From Variovorax sp. JS1663 (GTDB lineage: Bacteria; Pseudomonadota; Gammaproteobacteria; Burkholderiales; Burkholderiaceae_C), in the NCBI RefSeq assembly GCF_002157355.1, contig NZ_LYMK01000021.1:1-64000 (forward strand): a stretch of DNA of 64,000 nucleotides, written 5' to 3'. The notes beneath the pieces are model-generated. The model saw only the letters and a program-made list of their open reading frames with translations, was not told the origin of the DNA and searched no databases. Positions 28,549 through 38,791 of this stretch are shown piece after piece (position 1 is the first letter of the stretch; every line of letters starts with the position of its first letter). The position numbers were made by a program, and so were the translations under genes.

Positions 28549-28569
28549 TGACGGCCCCCCGGCTTTTCA

Positions 28570-28642
28570 CGCATTGCGTGCGCGTAACTCCACCCCCCGA
28601 GGGGGCGGCACGGCCGCCTTGGGGCGGCCCGGCGGCGGCCGC
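28570..28642 (+). repeat. REP-like double hairpin in front of ybaK
   Basis: Two perfect stem-loops lie in tandem: CCCCC-GA-GGGGG at 28594-28605 and GGCCGCC-TTGG-GGCGGCC at 28612-28629, preceded by GCATTGCGTGCGCG. Similar C5/G5 plus GGCGGCC elements are, from memory, scattered between genes in Comamonadaceae genomes. Only one copy was found here, so calling it a dispersed repeat is inference. Confidence 0.5.
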
Positions 28643-29137
28643 ATGAGCAAGAAGAAAGCGCACATCAGCGAAACGCCCGCCACCCAACTCCTGCGGGCGG
28701 AGGGCGTCGCATTTACCGAGCATCCCTACGAGTACCAGGAGCACGGCGGCGCGCGGCACAGCGCAGAGGTGCTGGGGCTGGACCCCTTCACGGTGGTCAA
28801 GACGCTGGTGATGCAGGACCAGGACGCCAATCCGTTCATCGTGCTGATGCACGGCAATCGCACGGTCTCGACCAAGAACCTGGCGCGGCAGATCGGCGCG
28901 AAGTCGGTGGAGCCCTGCAAGCCGGAGGTGGCGAACCGGCACAGCGGCTACCTGGTGGGCGGCACCTCGCCTTTCGCGACGCGGCGTGCGATGCCGGTCT
29001 ACATCGAGTCGACCATCCTCGAACTACCGAGGATCGCCATCAACGGCGGGCGGCGCGGCTACCTGGTCGGCATCGACCCGCAGGTCTGCGTGCGGCTGCT
29101 GGGCGCGAAGCCGGTGCAGTGCGCGCTGGCAGAATAG
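28643..29137 (+). CDS. ybaK: YbaK/EbsC-type Cys-tRNA(Pro) deacylase
   Basis: 164 residues from ATG 28643; the frame opens further upstream through the REP-like element, which is unlikely to be coding. YbaK proteins hydrolyse mischarged Cys-tRNA(Pro). The family signature is seen in [21 protein letters not shown], in [12 protein letters not shown] with the key Lys, and in the Gly-rich [19 protein letters not shown]. Confidence 0.93.
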   Translation: MSKKKAHISETPATQLLRAEGVAFTEHPYEYQEHGGARHSAEVLGLDPFTVVKTLVMQDQDANPFIVLMHGNRTVSTKNLARQIGAKSVEPCKPEVANRHSGYLVGGTSPFATRRAMPVYIESTILELPRIAINGGRRGYLVGIDPQVCVRLLGAKPVQCALAE

Positions 29138-29183
29138 CCGGCCGCCGGGCGGCGCCATGCCGCCCGATCCGCCTGGAGACACT

Positions 29184-29819
29184 GTGAGTTCCTACCTGCC
29201 TTCGTTGATCGCGATCTTCCTGTCCTACCTCCTGGGCTCGCTGTCCTTTGCCGTGATCGTGAGCAGGGCGCTGGGCATGGCCGATCCGCGCAGCTACGGC
29301 AGCAAGAACCCCGGCGCCACCAACGTGCTGCGCTCGGGCAACAAGGGCGCGGCGCTGGCCACGCTGCTGCTCGATGCGGTCAAGGGCTGGTTGCCGGTGT
29401 TCCTGATCCATCGCCTGGGCGAGCCCTGGGGCCTGGGGGAGGGGACCGCTGCGCTGGCCGGGCTGGCGGCTTTTCTGGGGCACCTGTACCCGGTGTTCTT
29501 CGGCTTCCAGGGCGGCAAGGGCGTGGCGACGGCCGCCGGCGCGCTGCTGGGCATCGAGCCACTGCTGGGGCTGGCGACCGGGCTGACCTGGCTGATCATC
29601 GCCATCTTCTTTCGCTATTCCTCGCTGGCCTCGATCGTGGCGGCTTTCTTTGCGCCGGCCTATTACCTGATCGGCGGCGGCATCGCGTGGCCGCTGCGCC
29701 TGGAGGTGCTGCTCGCGCTGATCGCGATCAGCATGCTGCTCGTGTGGCGCCACCGGGAAAACATCCGCCGGCTTGCGGCCGGCACGGAGTCCAGGCTGGG
29801 CTCCAAAGCCAAGACCTGA
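29184..29819 (+). CDS. plsY: Glycerol-3-phosphate acyltransferase PlsY
   Basis: 211 residues from GTG 29184, chosen for the GGAG six bases upstream; ATG 29157 is possible. Integral inner-membrane enzyme that transfers acyl from acyl-phosphate to glycerol 3-phosphate, the first step of phospholipid synthesis. Family motifs: [19 protein letters not shown] and [19 protein letters not shown]. Five or so hydrophobic helices are visible. Confidence 0.95.
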   Translation: MSSYLPSLIAIFLSYLLGSLSFAVIVSRALGMADPRSYGSKNPGATNVLRSGNKGAALATLLLDAVKGWLPVFLIHRLGEPWGLGEGTAALAGLAAFLGHLYPVFFGFQGGKGVATAAGALLGIEPLLGLATGLTWLIIAIFFRYSSLASIVAAFFAPAYYLIGGGIAWPLRLEVLLALIAISMLLVWRHRENIRRLAAGTESRLGSKAKT

Positions 29820-29831
29820 AAGGATTCATCC

Positions 29832-30185
29832 ATGGCCCAGATTCAACGCTTCCACGTCGGCCCGCGACTGTCGGAAACTGCCGTTCACAACGGCACCATC
29901 TACCTCGCGGGCCAGGTACCCGATGACACCTCGCAGGACATCCGGGGCCAGACCACGCAGGTGCTGGCCATGGTGGACCGGCTGCTGGCCGAGGCCGGCA
30001 GCGACAAGTCGCGCATCCTGATGACGCAGATCTTCCTGGCCGACATCAGCGAGATCGGCGCCATGAACGAGGTGTGGGATGCCTGGATTCCGCCCGGCCA
30101 CACGCCGCCGCGCGCCACCGTTCAGGCGGCGATGGCCAATGCGGCCTACAAGATCGAGATCGTGGTGACGGCCGCGGCGGCCTAG
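29832..30185 (+). CDS. RidA/YjgF/YER057c/UK114 family protein
   Basis: 117 residues. Members deaminate reactive enamine/imine intermediates released by PLP enzymes. The core YLAGQVPDD, TQQVLAMVDRLL-like helix and NEVWDAWIPPGHTPPRATVQA fit, including the conserved Arg that holds the carboxylate. It starts 12 bases after plsY with an AAAGGA ribosome site. Its end overlaps the convergent protease gene by four bases. It is a paralogue rather than certain RidA itself. Confidence 0.9.
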   Translation: MAQIQRFHVGPRLSETAVHNGTIYLAGQVPDDTSQDIRGQTTQVLAMVDRLLAEAGSDKSRILMTQIFLADISEIGAMNEVWDAWIPPGHTPPRATVQAAMANAAYKIEIVVTAAAA

Positions 30186-30820
30186 AACCTTTTTTCCAGG
30201 ACCATCTGGTCGGCATCGCGCCGCATCGAGAAGCGGTTGATGAAGCTGTTGCCCAGCAGCACGAAGGGCATGGGCTGCTGGGAGACGACGGCCTCGACGT
30301 CGTAGACCTCGACGTCGCCCACCCTCACCGAATTCAGCCGCACTAGCCAGCCCTGGGCGACGCCATTGGCGGTGTTCATGCGCACCGGCTGGCCCTTGCT
30401 GTAGTCCAGGCCGATGCGCTGCGCGTCCGCCGAGGACAGCGCGACAGTGGTGGCGCCGGTGTCGAGCATGAAGTCGACGCTGCGGCCGTTGATAGTGCCC
30501 TGCGCCCGGAAATGCCCGCCACTGGAGACAGGCAGCACGATCCGGCTGCCGCCTGCGCCACCGGCACCGCCGCCGATGCTGACCGGCTGGTCCATGCGTA
30601 GCGCCACACGCTTGCCGCCGGCCTCCACCAAGGCCTGGTCGGTGGAGAGCGACAGCAGCTTGACTCCCTTGAAGGTCTCGCCGACGGCCACCGTCTTGGG
30701 CGCGCTGCCGTCGACGATCAGGATCGCGCGGCTGCCGATGGTGCCGGTGAGCATCATGGATTGGGCGTGCGCGAAACCGCATGCCGCGGCCAGCAGCACC
30801 GGGGCAAGAAGGGCCTTCAT
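30182..30820 (-). CDS. Exported retropepsin-like aspartic protease (clan AA, TIGR02281 type)
   Basis: 212 residues with a signal peptide (MKALLAPVLLAAACGFAHAQ). The retroviral-type active-site motif is FMLDTGATTVALSS, with a second flap strand and PFVLLGNSFINRF at the C-terminus. Such proteins act as dimers in the envelope; the substrate is unknown. It starts seven bases after yajQ on the same strand, suggesting one transcript. Confidence 0.88.
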   Translation of the reverse strand: MKALLAPVLLAAACGFAHAQSMMLTGTIGSRAILIVDGSAPKTVAVGETFKGVKLLSLSTDQALVEAGGKRVALRMDQPVSIGGGAGGAGGSRIVLPVSSGGHFRAQGTINGRSVDFMLDTGATTVALSSADAQRIGLDYSKGQPVRMNTANGVAQGWLVRLNSVRVGDVEVYDVEAVVSQQPMPFVLLGNSFINRFSMRRDADQMVLEKRF

Positions 30821-30827
30821 CGGGCGG

Positions 30828-31313
30828 TCAATCCCGGAAATTGTTGAAGGACAGCGGCATGTCCGGCACGTCCTTCTTGATCAGCGCCATCGCGGCCTGC
30901 AGGTCGTCGCGCTTGGCGCCGGTCACCCGCACCGCGTCGCCCTGGATCGCGGCCTGCACCTTGAGCTTGCTGTCCTTGATCAGCCGCTGGATCTTCTTGG
31001 CGGTCTCGCTCTCGATGCCGTTCTTGACCTTGAAGACCTGCTTGACCTTGTCGCCGCCGATCTTCTGCACCTCGCCCTTGTCGAGAAAGCGCACGTCCAC
31101 GCTGCGCTTGGTCAGCTTGTTGCGCAGGATGTCCTCGACCTGCACCAACTGGAATTCGGCGTCGCCGGTCAGCGTGATTTCCTTGTCCTTGAGTTCGACG
31201 GCCGCCGCGGTTCCCTTGAAATCGAAGCGCGTCGCGATCTCCTTGGCCGTGTTCTCCACAGCGTTCTTGACCTCGGGCAGATTGGGTTCGCAGACGGTAT
31301 CGAATGACGGCAT
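30828..31313 (-). CDS. yajQ: YajQ family nucleotide-binding protein (DUF520)
   Basis: 161 residues from ATG 31313, with AGGAGG seven bases upstream. It starts [20 protein letters not shown] and ends [11 protein letters not shown], both hallmark ends. YajQ proteins bind RNA or tRNA, and some bind cyclic di-GMP. It is divergent from murB across 45 bases. Confidence 0.96.
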   Translation of the reverse strand: MPSFDTVCEPNLPEVKNAVENTAKEIATRFDFKGTAAAVELKDKEITLTGDAEFQLVQVEDILRNKLTKRSVDVRFLDKGEVQKIGGDKVKQVFKVKNGIESETAKKIQRLIKDSKLKVQAAIQGDAVRVTGAKRDDLQAAMALIKKDVPDMPLSFNNFRD

Positions 31314-31358
31314 GGACACTCCTCCTGGATGGCGCGGTACGGATGCGACAATTCTCCC

Positions 31359-32411
31359 ATGATCGTGGAGCACAACGTACCGCTGCAGCCGCACAACAGC
31401 TTCGGCATCGTCGCGCGCGCCCACTCTTTGGTGCGCATCGCCGGCGAGGCCGATGTGGCCGCATTGCTGGCGGATGCGCGCTGGCATGCAGCGCCCAAGT
31501 TCGTGCTGGGCGGCGGCAGCAACATCGTGCTGACGGGCGACGTCAAGTCGCTGGTGCTGAAGGTGGAGATCATGGGGCGCCGCCTGGTCGAGGAGACGCC
31601 GCGCGCCTGGATCCTCGAGGCGGGCGCCGGCGAGACCTGGCACGACGTGGTGCGCTGGACGCTGGAAGAAGGCTACCCCGGTCTGGAGAACATGGCGTTG
31701 ATCCCCGGCACGGTGGGGGGCGCCCCCGTGCAGAACATCGGCGCCTACGGGGTCGAACTGCAGGACCGCTTTGAGTCGCTGGACGCCATCGACCTTGTCA
31801 CCGGCCGCAGCTTCATGCTGGATGCGGCCCAGTGCGCTTTCGGTTACCGCGATTCGGTGTTCAAGCATGCCGCCGGCGGTCCGAACGACTTCGGCCTGGC
31901 CGGCCGGGCGCTGATCACGCGGGTGCGCTTGCGGCTTCCCCGTCCGTGGAAGCCGGTTCTGGGCTACCTGGACCTGGAACGCAAGATGGCCGAAACCGGC
32001 ATCCATGCACCCAGCGCGCAGCAGATCTTCGACTGGGTCTGCGCCGTCCGCACCGCCAAGCTGCCGGACTGGCGCGTGCTGGGCAACGCCGGCAGCTTCT
32101 TCAAGAATCCCACGGTCACGCCGGAGCAGTGCGCCGACATCATCGCGCGTGATCCGAAAATCGTGCATTACCCGATGGCCGACGGCAGCATCAAGCTGGC
32201 CGCGGGCTGGCTGATCGACGCTTGCGGCTGGAAAGGCAAGACCATGGGCAACGCCGGTGTCTACGAGAAGCAGGCGCTGGTGCTGGTCAACCGTGGCGGC
32301 AAGGCGCATCCGGCCACCGGCGGGGAGGTCATGACCCTGGCCAAGGCGATCCAGACCAGCGTCTACGAGCGCTTCGGCATCCGGCTGGAGCCGGAGCCGG
32401 TGGTGGTGTGA
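31359..32411 (+). CDS. murB: UDP-N-acetylenolpyruvoylglucosamine reductase
   Basis: 350 residues from ATG 31359. FAD- and NADPH-dependent reduction of UDP-GlcNAc-enolpyruvate to UDP-MurNAc in peptidoglycan synthesis. Seen: NSFGIVARA at the N-terminus, the FAD-binding [56 protein letters not shown] with the catalytic Ser, and the C-terminal [12 protein letters not shown]. This is the longer type I form. Confidence 0.97.
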   Translation: MIVEHNVPLQPHNSFGIVARAHSLVRIAGEADVAALLADARWHAAPKFVLGGGSNIVLTGDVKSLVLKVEIMGRRLVEETPRAWILEAGAGETWHDVVRWTLEEGYPGLENMALIPGTVGGAPVQNIGAYGVELQDRFESLDAIDLVTGRSFMLDAAQCAFGYRDSVFKHAAGGPNDFGLAGRALITRVRLRLPRPWKPVLGYLDLERKMAETGIHAPSAQQIFDWVCAVRTAKLPDWRVLGNAGSFFKNPTVTPEQCADIIARDPKIVHYPMADGSIKLAAGWLIDACGWKGKTMGNAGVYEKQALVLVNRGGKAHPATGGEVMTLAKAIQTSVYERFGIRLEPEPVVV

Positions 32412-33202
32412 CGGAGCTGCTGCAGCTCAACTTCCGGCGCCGTATCCAGGTGCTGCTGTGGAGCCGGCGGCTGCTTTGGGTGGTTGGCCTGCTGGTGGTG
32501 GTGCGCTACCGGACGGCCGCGTCGCTGATCGCCTCGATCCTCGTCGGGCTGGCGCTGGCGGCGGCCCTCAAGGCCTGGGAGATGAGCGCGCGCCGGCAGT
32601 TCGTGCGCGAGGCCCACTTCCCACGCTTCCTCGGTGCCAAGTTGCGGGCCGCCTATCCGCAACTGCAGGAGCGCGACTTCGACCTGGTGCTGCGCGGCCT
32701 GCGCCAGTTCTTCATGGCGCATCTGCGCAGCGGCCGCAAGTTTGTCGCCATGCCTTCCAAGGTCGTCGACACCGCCTGGCACGAGTTCATCCTCCACACC
32801 CAAGGCTACCAGCGCTGGTGCGCGGCGGCCTTCGGCGGCCTGCTGCACCACACACCGGCCGAGGTGCTGGGCCGCGACGCGCGCCGCAACGACGGGTTGC
32901 GCCGCACCTGGTACTGGGCCTGCAAGGAGGAGAGCATCGATCCGCGCCAGCCGACACGGCTGCCGCTGCTGTTCGCGCTGGATGCGAAGTTCGGAATCGA
33001 GGGCGGCTTCCGCTACGTGCCCGACTGCAAGGACATCGACGCCCGCTCCAGCTCGGATGCCTACTGCGGCAGTGCCTTCGGCGAGAGCGACGGTGCCAGC
33101 GCCGGCGATGCCGACGGCTTCGGCGGCAGCGAGTCGAGCGGCGGCGATGGTGGGGACGGCGGCGGCGACGGCGGGTCGGGCTGCGGCGGGGGCGGCGACT
33201 GA
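32408..33202 (+). CDS. Glycine-rich-domain (GRDP-like) membrane-associated protein
   Basis: 264 residues from GTG 32408, overlapping the murB stop (GTGA) and therefore probably translationally coupled. A hydrophobic segment lies at about residues 17-53, followed by a conserved-looking core with [20 protein letters not shown], reminiscent of the Asp-x-x-Trp-His motif of glycine-rich-domain proteins. The last 55 residues are Ser/Gly/Asp-rich ([12 protein letters not shown]) and end in GCGGGGD. The function is unknown. Coupling to murB hints at a cell-envelope role, but that is inference. Confidence 0.7.
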   Translation: MTELLQLNFRRRIQVLLWSRRLLWVVGLLVVVRYRTAASLIASILVGLALAAALKAWEMSARRQFVREAHFPRFLGAKLRAAYPQLQERDFDLVLRGLRQFFMAHLRSGRKFVAMPSKVVDTAWHEFILHTQGYQRWCAAAFGGLLHHTPAEVLGRDARRNDGLRRTWYWACKEESIDPRQPTRLPLLFALDAKFGIEGGFRYVPDCKDIDARSSSDAYCGSAFGESDGASAGDADGFGGSESSGGDGGDGGGDGGSGCGGGGD

Positions 33203-33229
33203 AAAGCCGCCTCCGTGCCGGACACCGGC

Positions 33230-34899
<1,670 letters not shown>

Positions 34900-35021
34900 G
34901 CTGGTCTGGAAGGGACTCCGACGGCGTTGGGCCGCCGGACGCGCGCCCCGCGAAGGCGAGCCCCTGCAAGGGTTGGAAAGCCCGTGATTTTAGGCCGGAC
35001 CGGCAGGCTCGCCGGCCGTGC

Positions 35022-35570
35022 TCAGCGCCAGCGACCGTGCCAGCCGCCGCGCCAGCCGCGCGAATAGCCCAGGTTGAGCGAGAGGCCGATCGGCGGATAG
35101 ACGTAGGGCGCCGGGTAGTAAGCCGGGCCCACATAGACCGGCGCGGGGTAGTAGACAGGCGCCGGCTGCGCGTAGACCGGCTGGGGCTGGGCATAGACCG
35201 GCGCGCCGCCGCCGCCCGAGACCACGACACCGGGCTCCGGTGTCACGTTGTTCCAGTCGGGGCGGGGAATGTCGACGGGCGCCGCGGCGATGGGCGGCTG
35301 CGGGGCGACCGGGGAGGTCGTCGCGACGCCGTAGTCGCCCACTTCGATCGGGATGCTGGCGCCGGGCCGGGCGTCGGTCACCATGGTGTAGTGCCTCCCG
35401 CCGTATTCGTAGGTAACGTTGTAGCGGGTGCTGCCGGTGGTTTCGTGCGAGGGCGTGACCGAGACCACGCGGGCCCAGACCTCGGCCGCCTGCGCCATCG
35501 TGGCGGAGCCGGCCAGGACGGCCAGCAGAGAGAGGGCGGTCAGCTTGCGAAGGGAATAGGGGGGGCGCAT
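35022..35570 (-). CDS. Exported Pro/Tyr-rich hypothetical protein
   Basis: 182 residues. A signal peptide ends about MAQA-AEVWARV. A short N-terminal domain (ARVVSVTPSHETTGSTRYNVTYEYGGRHYTMV) recalls the beta domain found before glycine-zipper regions in envelope proteins, but no glycine zipper follows. The second half is Pro/Tyr/Val repeats (PVYAQPAPVYYPAPVYVG) ending in RGWRGGWHGRWR. It is likely periplasmic or outer-membrane associated. No function can be assigned. Confidence 0.75.
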   Translation of the reverse strand: MRPPYSLRKLTALSLLAVLAGSATMAQAAEVWARVVSVTPSHETTGSTRYNVTYEYGGRHYTMVTDARPGASIPIEVGDYGVATTSPVAPQPPIAAAPVDIPRPDWNNVTPEPGVVVSGGGGAPVYAQPQPVYAQPAPVYYPAPVYVGPAYYPAPYVYPPIGLSLNLGYSRGWRGGWHGRWR

Positions 35571-35645
35571 GTCGGAACTCCTGAGAACGGGGCGCGAGGC
35601 CCGCTGAACTTGTTCGATGCGATCCGCTGGTCCGGGTTCAACCGT

Positions 35646-36002
35646 TTACACAGTGTGGCTTTTCCACTGGGCAGCATCGAATCCTGTCGTAACGCCGCCT
35701 CGTGGCCCCCAGTTGACCACGGGACGCTTGATCAGGCTGGGGTTGGACAGCAGCACGGCGCGGGCGGAGGCAGCGTCGACGACCGAATCCCGCGTTGCGT
35801 CGTCCAGGCGCCGCCAGGTGGTGCCGCGGCGGTTGACCAGGGCTTCCCAGCCGGGCGCGCGCAGCCACTGGTCGAGCTCGGTCTCGGGCACGCCTTCCTT
35901 CTTGAAGTCGTGGAAGCGATAGGGGATGCCTTGTTCGTCCAGCCAGGCGCGGGCGCGCTTGACGGTGTCGCAATTCGTGATGCCGTAGAGGGTGGTGGTC
36001 AT
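35646..36002 (-). CDS. ArsC/Spx family protein, YffB type
   Basis: 118 residues from ATG 36002. Thioredoxin-fold protein with one N-terminal Cys (YGITNCDTVKRARAWL), the signature FHDFKKEGVPE and the C-terminal NPSLIKRPVVNWG, which match the YffB group. The CxxC second Cys is replaced by Val, as in glutathione-dependent reductase relatives. It is probably not a true arsenate reductase. It is divergent from folC over 46 bases. Confidence 0.9.
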   Translation of the reverse strand: MTTTLYGITNCDTVKRARAWLDEQGIPYRFHDFKKEGVPETELDQWLRAPGWEALVNRRGTTWRRLDDATRDSVVDAASARAVLLSNPSLIKRPVVNWGPRGGVTTGFDAAQWKSHTV

Positions 36003-36048
36003 GCCACGATGATGCCCGCGCGGCGCCTGGGCGACAATTCCGGGCTCC

Positions 36049-37344
36049 ATGAAAACCCTTGCCGACTGGCTCGCACACGCCGAGCACCTGCATCCCAAGA
36101 ACATCGAGCTGGGGCTCGATCGCGTGCGTGAGATGGCCCGCCGCCTTGGCCTCGTGTTCGAGTGCCCGGTGATCACCGTGGCCGGCACCAACGGCAAGGG
36201 CTCGACCTGCGCGATGCTCGAAGCCATCCTCATGAGCGCGCGCTATCGCACGGCGGTCTTCACCTCGCCGCACCTGGTGCGCTTCGAGGAACGGCTGCGG
36301 CTCTCGGGCGAGGCGGTCGAGGGCGAGGCCCTGGCTGCGCATTTCGAGGCGGTGGAGCGGGCGCGCGGCGACATGGCGCTGACCTACTTCGAGTTCACCA
36401 CGCTGGCCATCCTCCTGTGCACCGCAGCCAGCAAGCCGGATGTCGCCATCCTCGAGGTCGGGCTGGGCGGCCGGCTGGATGCGGTGAACATGGTCGATAC
36501 CGACTGCGCCGTCATCACCAGCATCGACCTGGATCACATGGAATTCCTCGGTCCCGATCGCGAAAGCATCGGCTTCGAGAAGGCCGGCATCATGCGCGCC
36601 GGCAAGCCGGCGATCGTGAGCGATCCGGTGCCGCCGCAAAGCGTGATCGACCATGCCGAGGCCATCGGCGCCGACCTGTGGCGCGTCGGCCGCGACTTCA
36701 ACGTCTCGGGCGACAAGCAGCAGTGGGGCTGGGCCGGCCGCGGGCGGCGTTACAGCGGCCTGGCCTACCCGGCGCTGCGCGGCGCCAATCAGCTGGTCAA
36801 CGCGGCCGGTGCGCTGGCTGCGCTGGAGTCGCTGCGGACGCGGCTGCCGGTCACCGCGCAGGCCGTGCGCACGGGGCTTGCCACGGTCGAGTTGCCGGGC
36901 CGCTTCCAGATCGTGCCAGGCGAACCCGCGCTGGTGCTGGACGTGGCGCACAACCCGCATTCGGTGGCGGCGCTGGCCGAAAACCTCGACGCGATGGGCT
37001 TCTATCCGACCACCCACGGCGTGTTCGGCGTGATGGCCGACAAGGACCTGGCCCCGATGTTCGCGCGCATCGGCCCCATGATCGACCGCTGGTACTTCAC
37101 GGACCTGCCGACCGCGCGCGCGGCCAAGGCGTCCGACCTGATGTCGCAATGGCAGGCCCAGAACAAGCGTGCGGACGCCTCCGCCAGCGCGCATGCGGCA
37201 CCCATGGAAGCGCTGCAGGCCGCCATCGATCGCGCGGACCCCGCTGATAGAATCGTGGTCTTCGGATCGTTCTTCACAGTGGGTGGTGTGCTCGAGCACG
37301 GAACACCACGTCTGCGGGCCCGGCACCTGCCGCCGGACGCTTGA
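36049..37344 (+). CDS. folC: Folylpolyglutamate synthase / dihydrofolate synthase
   Basis: 431 residues. ATP-dependent addition of glutamate to dihydropteroate and to folates. Mur-ligase fold: P-loop VAGTNGKGSTCAMLE near residue 48, FTSPHLVRFEERLRL, EVGLGGRLDAVN, SIDLDHMEFLG, and DVAHNPHSVAALAENL in the C-terminal domain. It heads the folC-SPOR-cvpA-purF-metZ-gltX run. In many relatives accD sits just upstream; here an ArsC-like gene on the other strand does. Confidence 0.97.
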   Translation: MKTLADWLAHAEHLHPKNIELGLDRVREMARRLGLVFECPVITVAGTNGKGSTCAMLEAILMSARYRTAVFTSPHLVRFEERLRLSGEAVEGEALAAHFEAVERARGDMALTYFEFTTLAILLCTAASKPDVAILEVGLGGRLDAVNMVDTDCAVITSIDLDHMEFLGPDRESIGFEKAGIMRAGKPAIVSDPVPPQSVIDHAEAIGADLWRVGRDFNVSGDKQQWGWAGRGRRYSGLAYPALRGANQLVNAAGALAALESLRTRLPVTAQAVRTGLATVELPGRFQIVPGEPALVLDVAHNPHSVAALAENLDAMGFYPTTHGVFGVMADKDLAPMFARIGPMIDRWYFTDLPTARAAKASDLMSQWQAQNKRADASASAHAAPMEALQAAIDRADPADRIVVFGSFFTVGGVLEHGTPRLRARHLPPDA

Positions 37345-37405
37345 TGGGCCTGAGTTCCGGCGCCTTTTCTACCTCACGCTGCACTCCATCAGGGAATCGA
37401 ATTTC

Positions 37406-38278
37406 ATGGCGTTCTTCAAGTTCCGCTCCCGCGGTCCGCAGGCCAACGAAGGGCGAAACACCAGCGTCGCGGCGGCGCCGGCCGAAAGCATCGAGGCGAT
37501 GCGTCGGCGCGCGCGGCACCGGCTGCTCGGGGCGGCGGTGCTGGTGCTGGTCGGAGTCGTCGGGTTCCCGCTCCTGTTCGACACCCAGCCGCGGCCGGTG
37601 TCGGTCGACATCCCGATCGAGATCCCGGACCGCAACAAGACCAAGCCGCTGACCCTGCCGGCGCAGCCGGCCCCCGCGACGAGCGCCGCGCCCGCGCCGG
37701 CACCGACCCCGCCGGCTGCGGCCAAGCCATTGAGCAGTGAAATGATCACCGAGATGGCGGACGGCACCGAGGTTCCGCCCTCCCGGCCGGCGCCGGCCGC
37801 GCCGCCTGCAGAAACCAAGCCTGCGCGTGTGGCGGAGGCGAAGCCAGAGCCCAGGCCCGAGGTGAAGCCGGAGCCGAAGCCCCGGACCGAAGCCAAGGCC
37901 GAGGCCAAGCCCGACACGAAAGCCGACACCAAGACCGCGGCCAAGTCCGCCGACGACGGTAACCGCGCCCGCGCCCTCCTTGAAGGCAAGACCGCCGCGG
38001 CGGCCGCTGCCAAGCCCACGACCAGCACCCCCGCCGCGGCGGACGAGAACGGCCGCTTCGTGGTGCAGGTCGGCGCTTTCGCCGATGCCGACAAGGCCCG
38101 CGAGGTGCGGCAGAAGCTGGAAAAGGCCGGCCTCAAGACCTATACCCACGTCGCGAAGACCTCGGACGGCGAGCGCACGCGGGTGCGCGTGGGTCCCTTC
38201 GGCACCCGTGCCGAGGCCGACAAGGCGGCCGGCAAGGTCAAGGGCTTGTCTTTGTCGGCAGCCGTCCTCAGCTTGTAG
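37406..38278 (+). CDS. SPOR-domain cell-division protein (DedD/FtsN-like)
   Basis: 290 residues from ATG 37406. A short cytoplasmic N-terminus is followed by one membrane helix (about residues 38-56, LLGAAVLVLVGVVGFPLLF). A long Pro/Ala/Lys-rich periplasmic linker follows (KPEPRPEVKPEPKP and similar), then a C-terminal SPOR domain (FVVQVGAFADADKAREV, RVRVGPFGTRAEAD) that binds denuded peptidoglycan at the septum. Its position between folC and cvpA is the usual place of dedD. Confidence 0.92.
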   Translation: MAFFKFRSRGPQANEGRNTSVAAAPAESIEAMRRRARHRLLGAAVLVLVGVVGFPLLFDTQPRPVSVDIPIEIPDRNKTKPLTLPAQPAPATSAAPAPAPTPPAAAKPLSSEMITEMADGTEVPPSRPAPAAPPAETKPARVAEAKPEPRPEVKPEPKPRTEAKAEAKPDTKADTKTAAKSADDGNRARALLEGKTAAAAAAKPTTSTPAAADENGRFVVQVGAFADADKAREVRQKLEKAGLKTYTHVAKTSDGERTRVRVGPFGTRAEADKAAGKVKGLSLSAAVLSL

Positions 38279-38284
38279 GCGGAC

Positions 38285-38770
38285 GTGACTGCGCTCGACT
38301 GGATCGCCATCGTGCTGCTGGTGGTGTCGATGCTCTTTGGTCTGGTGCGGGGATTGGTGTTCGAGGTGATCCTTTTGGCAGGCTGGGTGGCGGCCTTTTT
38401 GTGCGCGCAGTGGTTCGCGGCCGACGTCGGCGCCTGGCTGCCCTTCGGCGATCCGGAGGGCTCCTGGCGCTATGCGGCGGGCTTCGTGCTGGTGTTCGTG
38501 GCGGTGGCTTTCGGCGTGGGGCTGGTGGCTTCGCTGACGCGCAAGTTGATCGCCGCGGTAGGCCTGCGGCCGGTGGATCGGCTGCTGGGCGCCGTCTTCG
38601 GCCTGGCGCGCGGTGCCGTCGCGCTGCTGGTCGCGGCGGTCATGGTTCATTTGCTGGCGTTCGCGGACGCGGCCTGGTGGCGCGAGTCGCGCAGCGCCAC
38701 TGTTCTGGATGCGGCATTGCAGGGCCTCAAGCCCGCTCTGCCTGAAAAATTGGCAAGCTACCTGCCTTGA
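38285..38770 (+). CDS. cvpA: CvpA family inner-membrane protein
   Basis: 161 residues from GTG 38285, six bases after the SPOR gene. It has four hydrophobic helices and the motif RPVDRLLGAVFGLARGAV typical of CvpA. The family is needed for colicin V production in E. coli and affects envelope stress; the biochemical role is unknown. It directly precedes purF, as in many proteobacteria. Confidence 0.93.
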   Translation: MTALDWIAIVLLVVSMLFGLVRGLVFEVILLAGWVAAFLCAQWFAADVGAWLPFGDPEGSWRYAAGFVLVFVAVAFGVGLVASLTRKLIAAVGLRPVDRLLGAVFGLARGAVALLVAAVMVHLLAFADAAWWRESRSATVLDAALQGLKPALPEKLASYLP

Positions 38771-38791
38771 GACCCTGAGAGGATCGCTTCA

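Noticed and set aside
33203..33229. AAGCC/GGCTT pairing as a terminator between the glycine-rich gene and argG
   Set aside because: Arms are short, the loop is long and there is no T tract.
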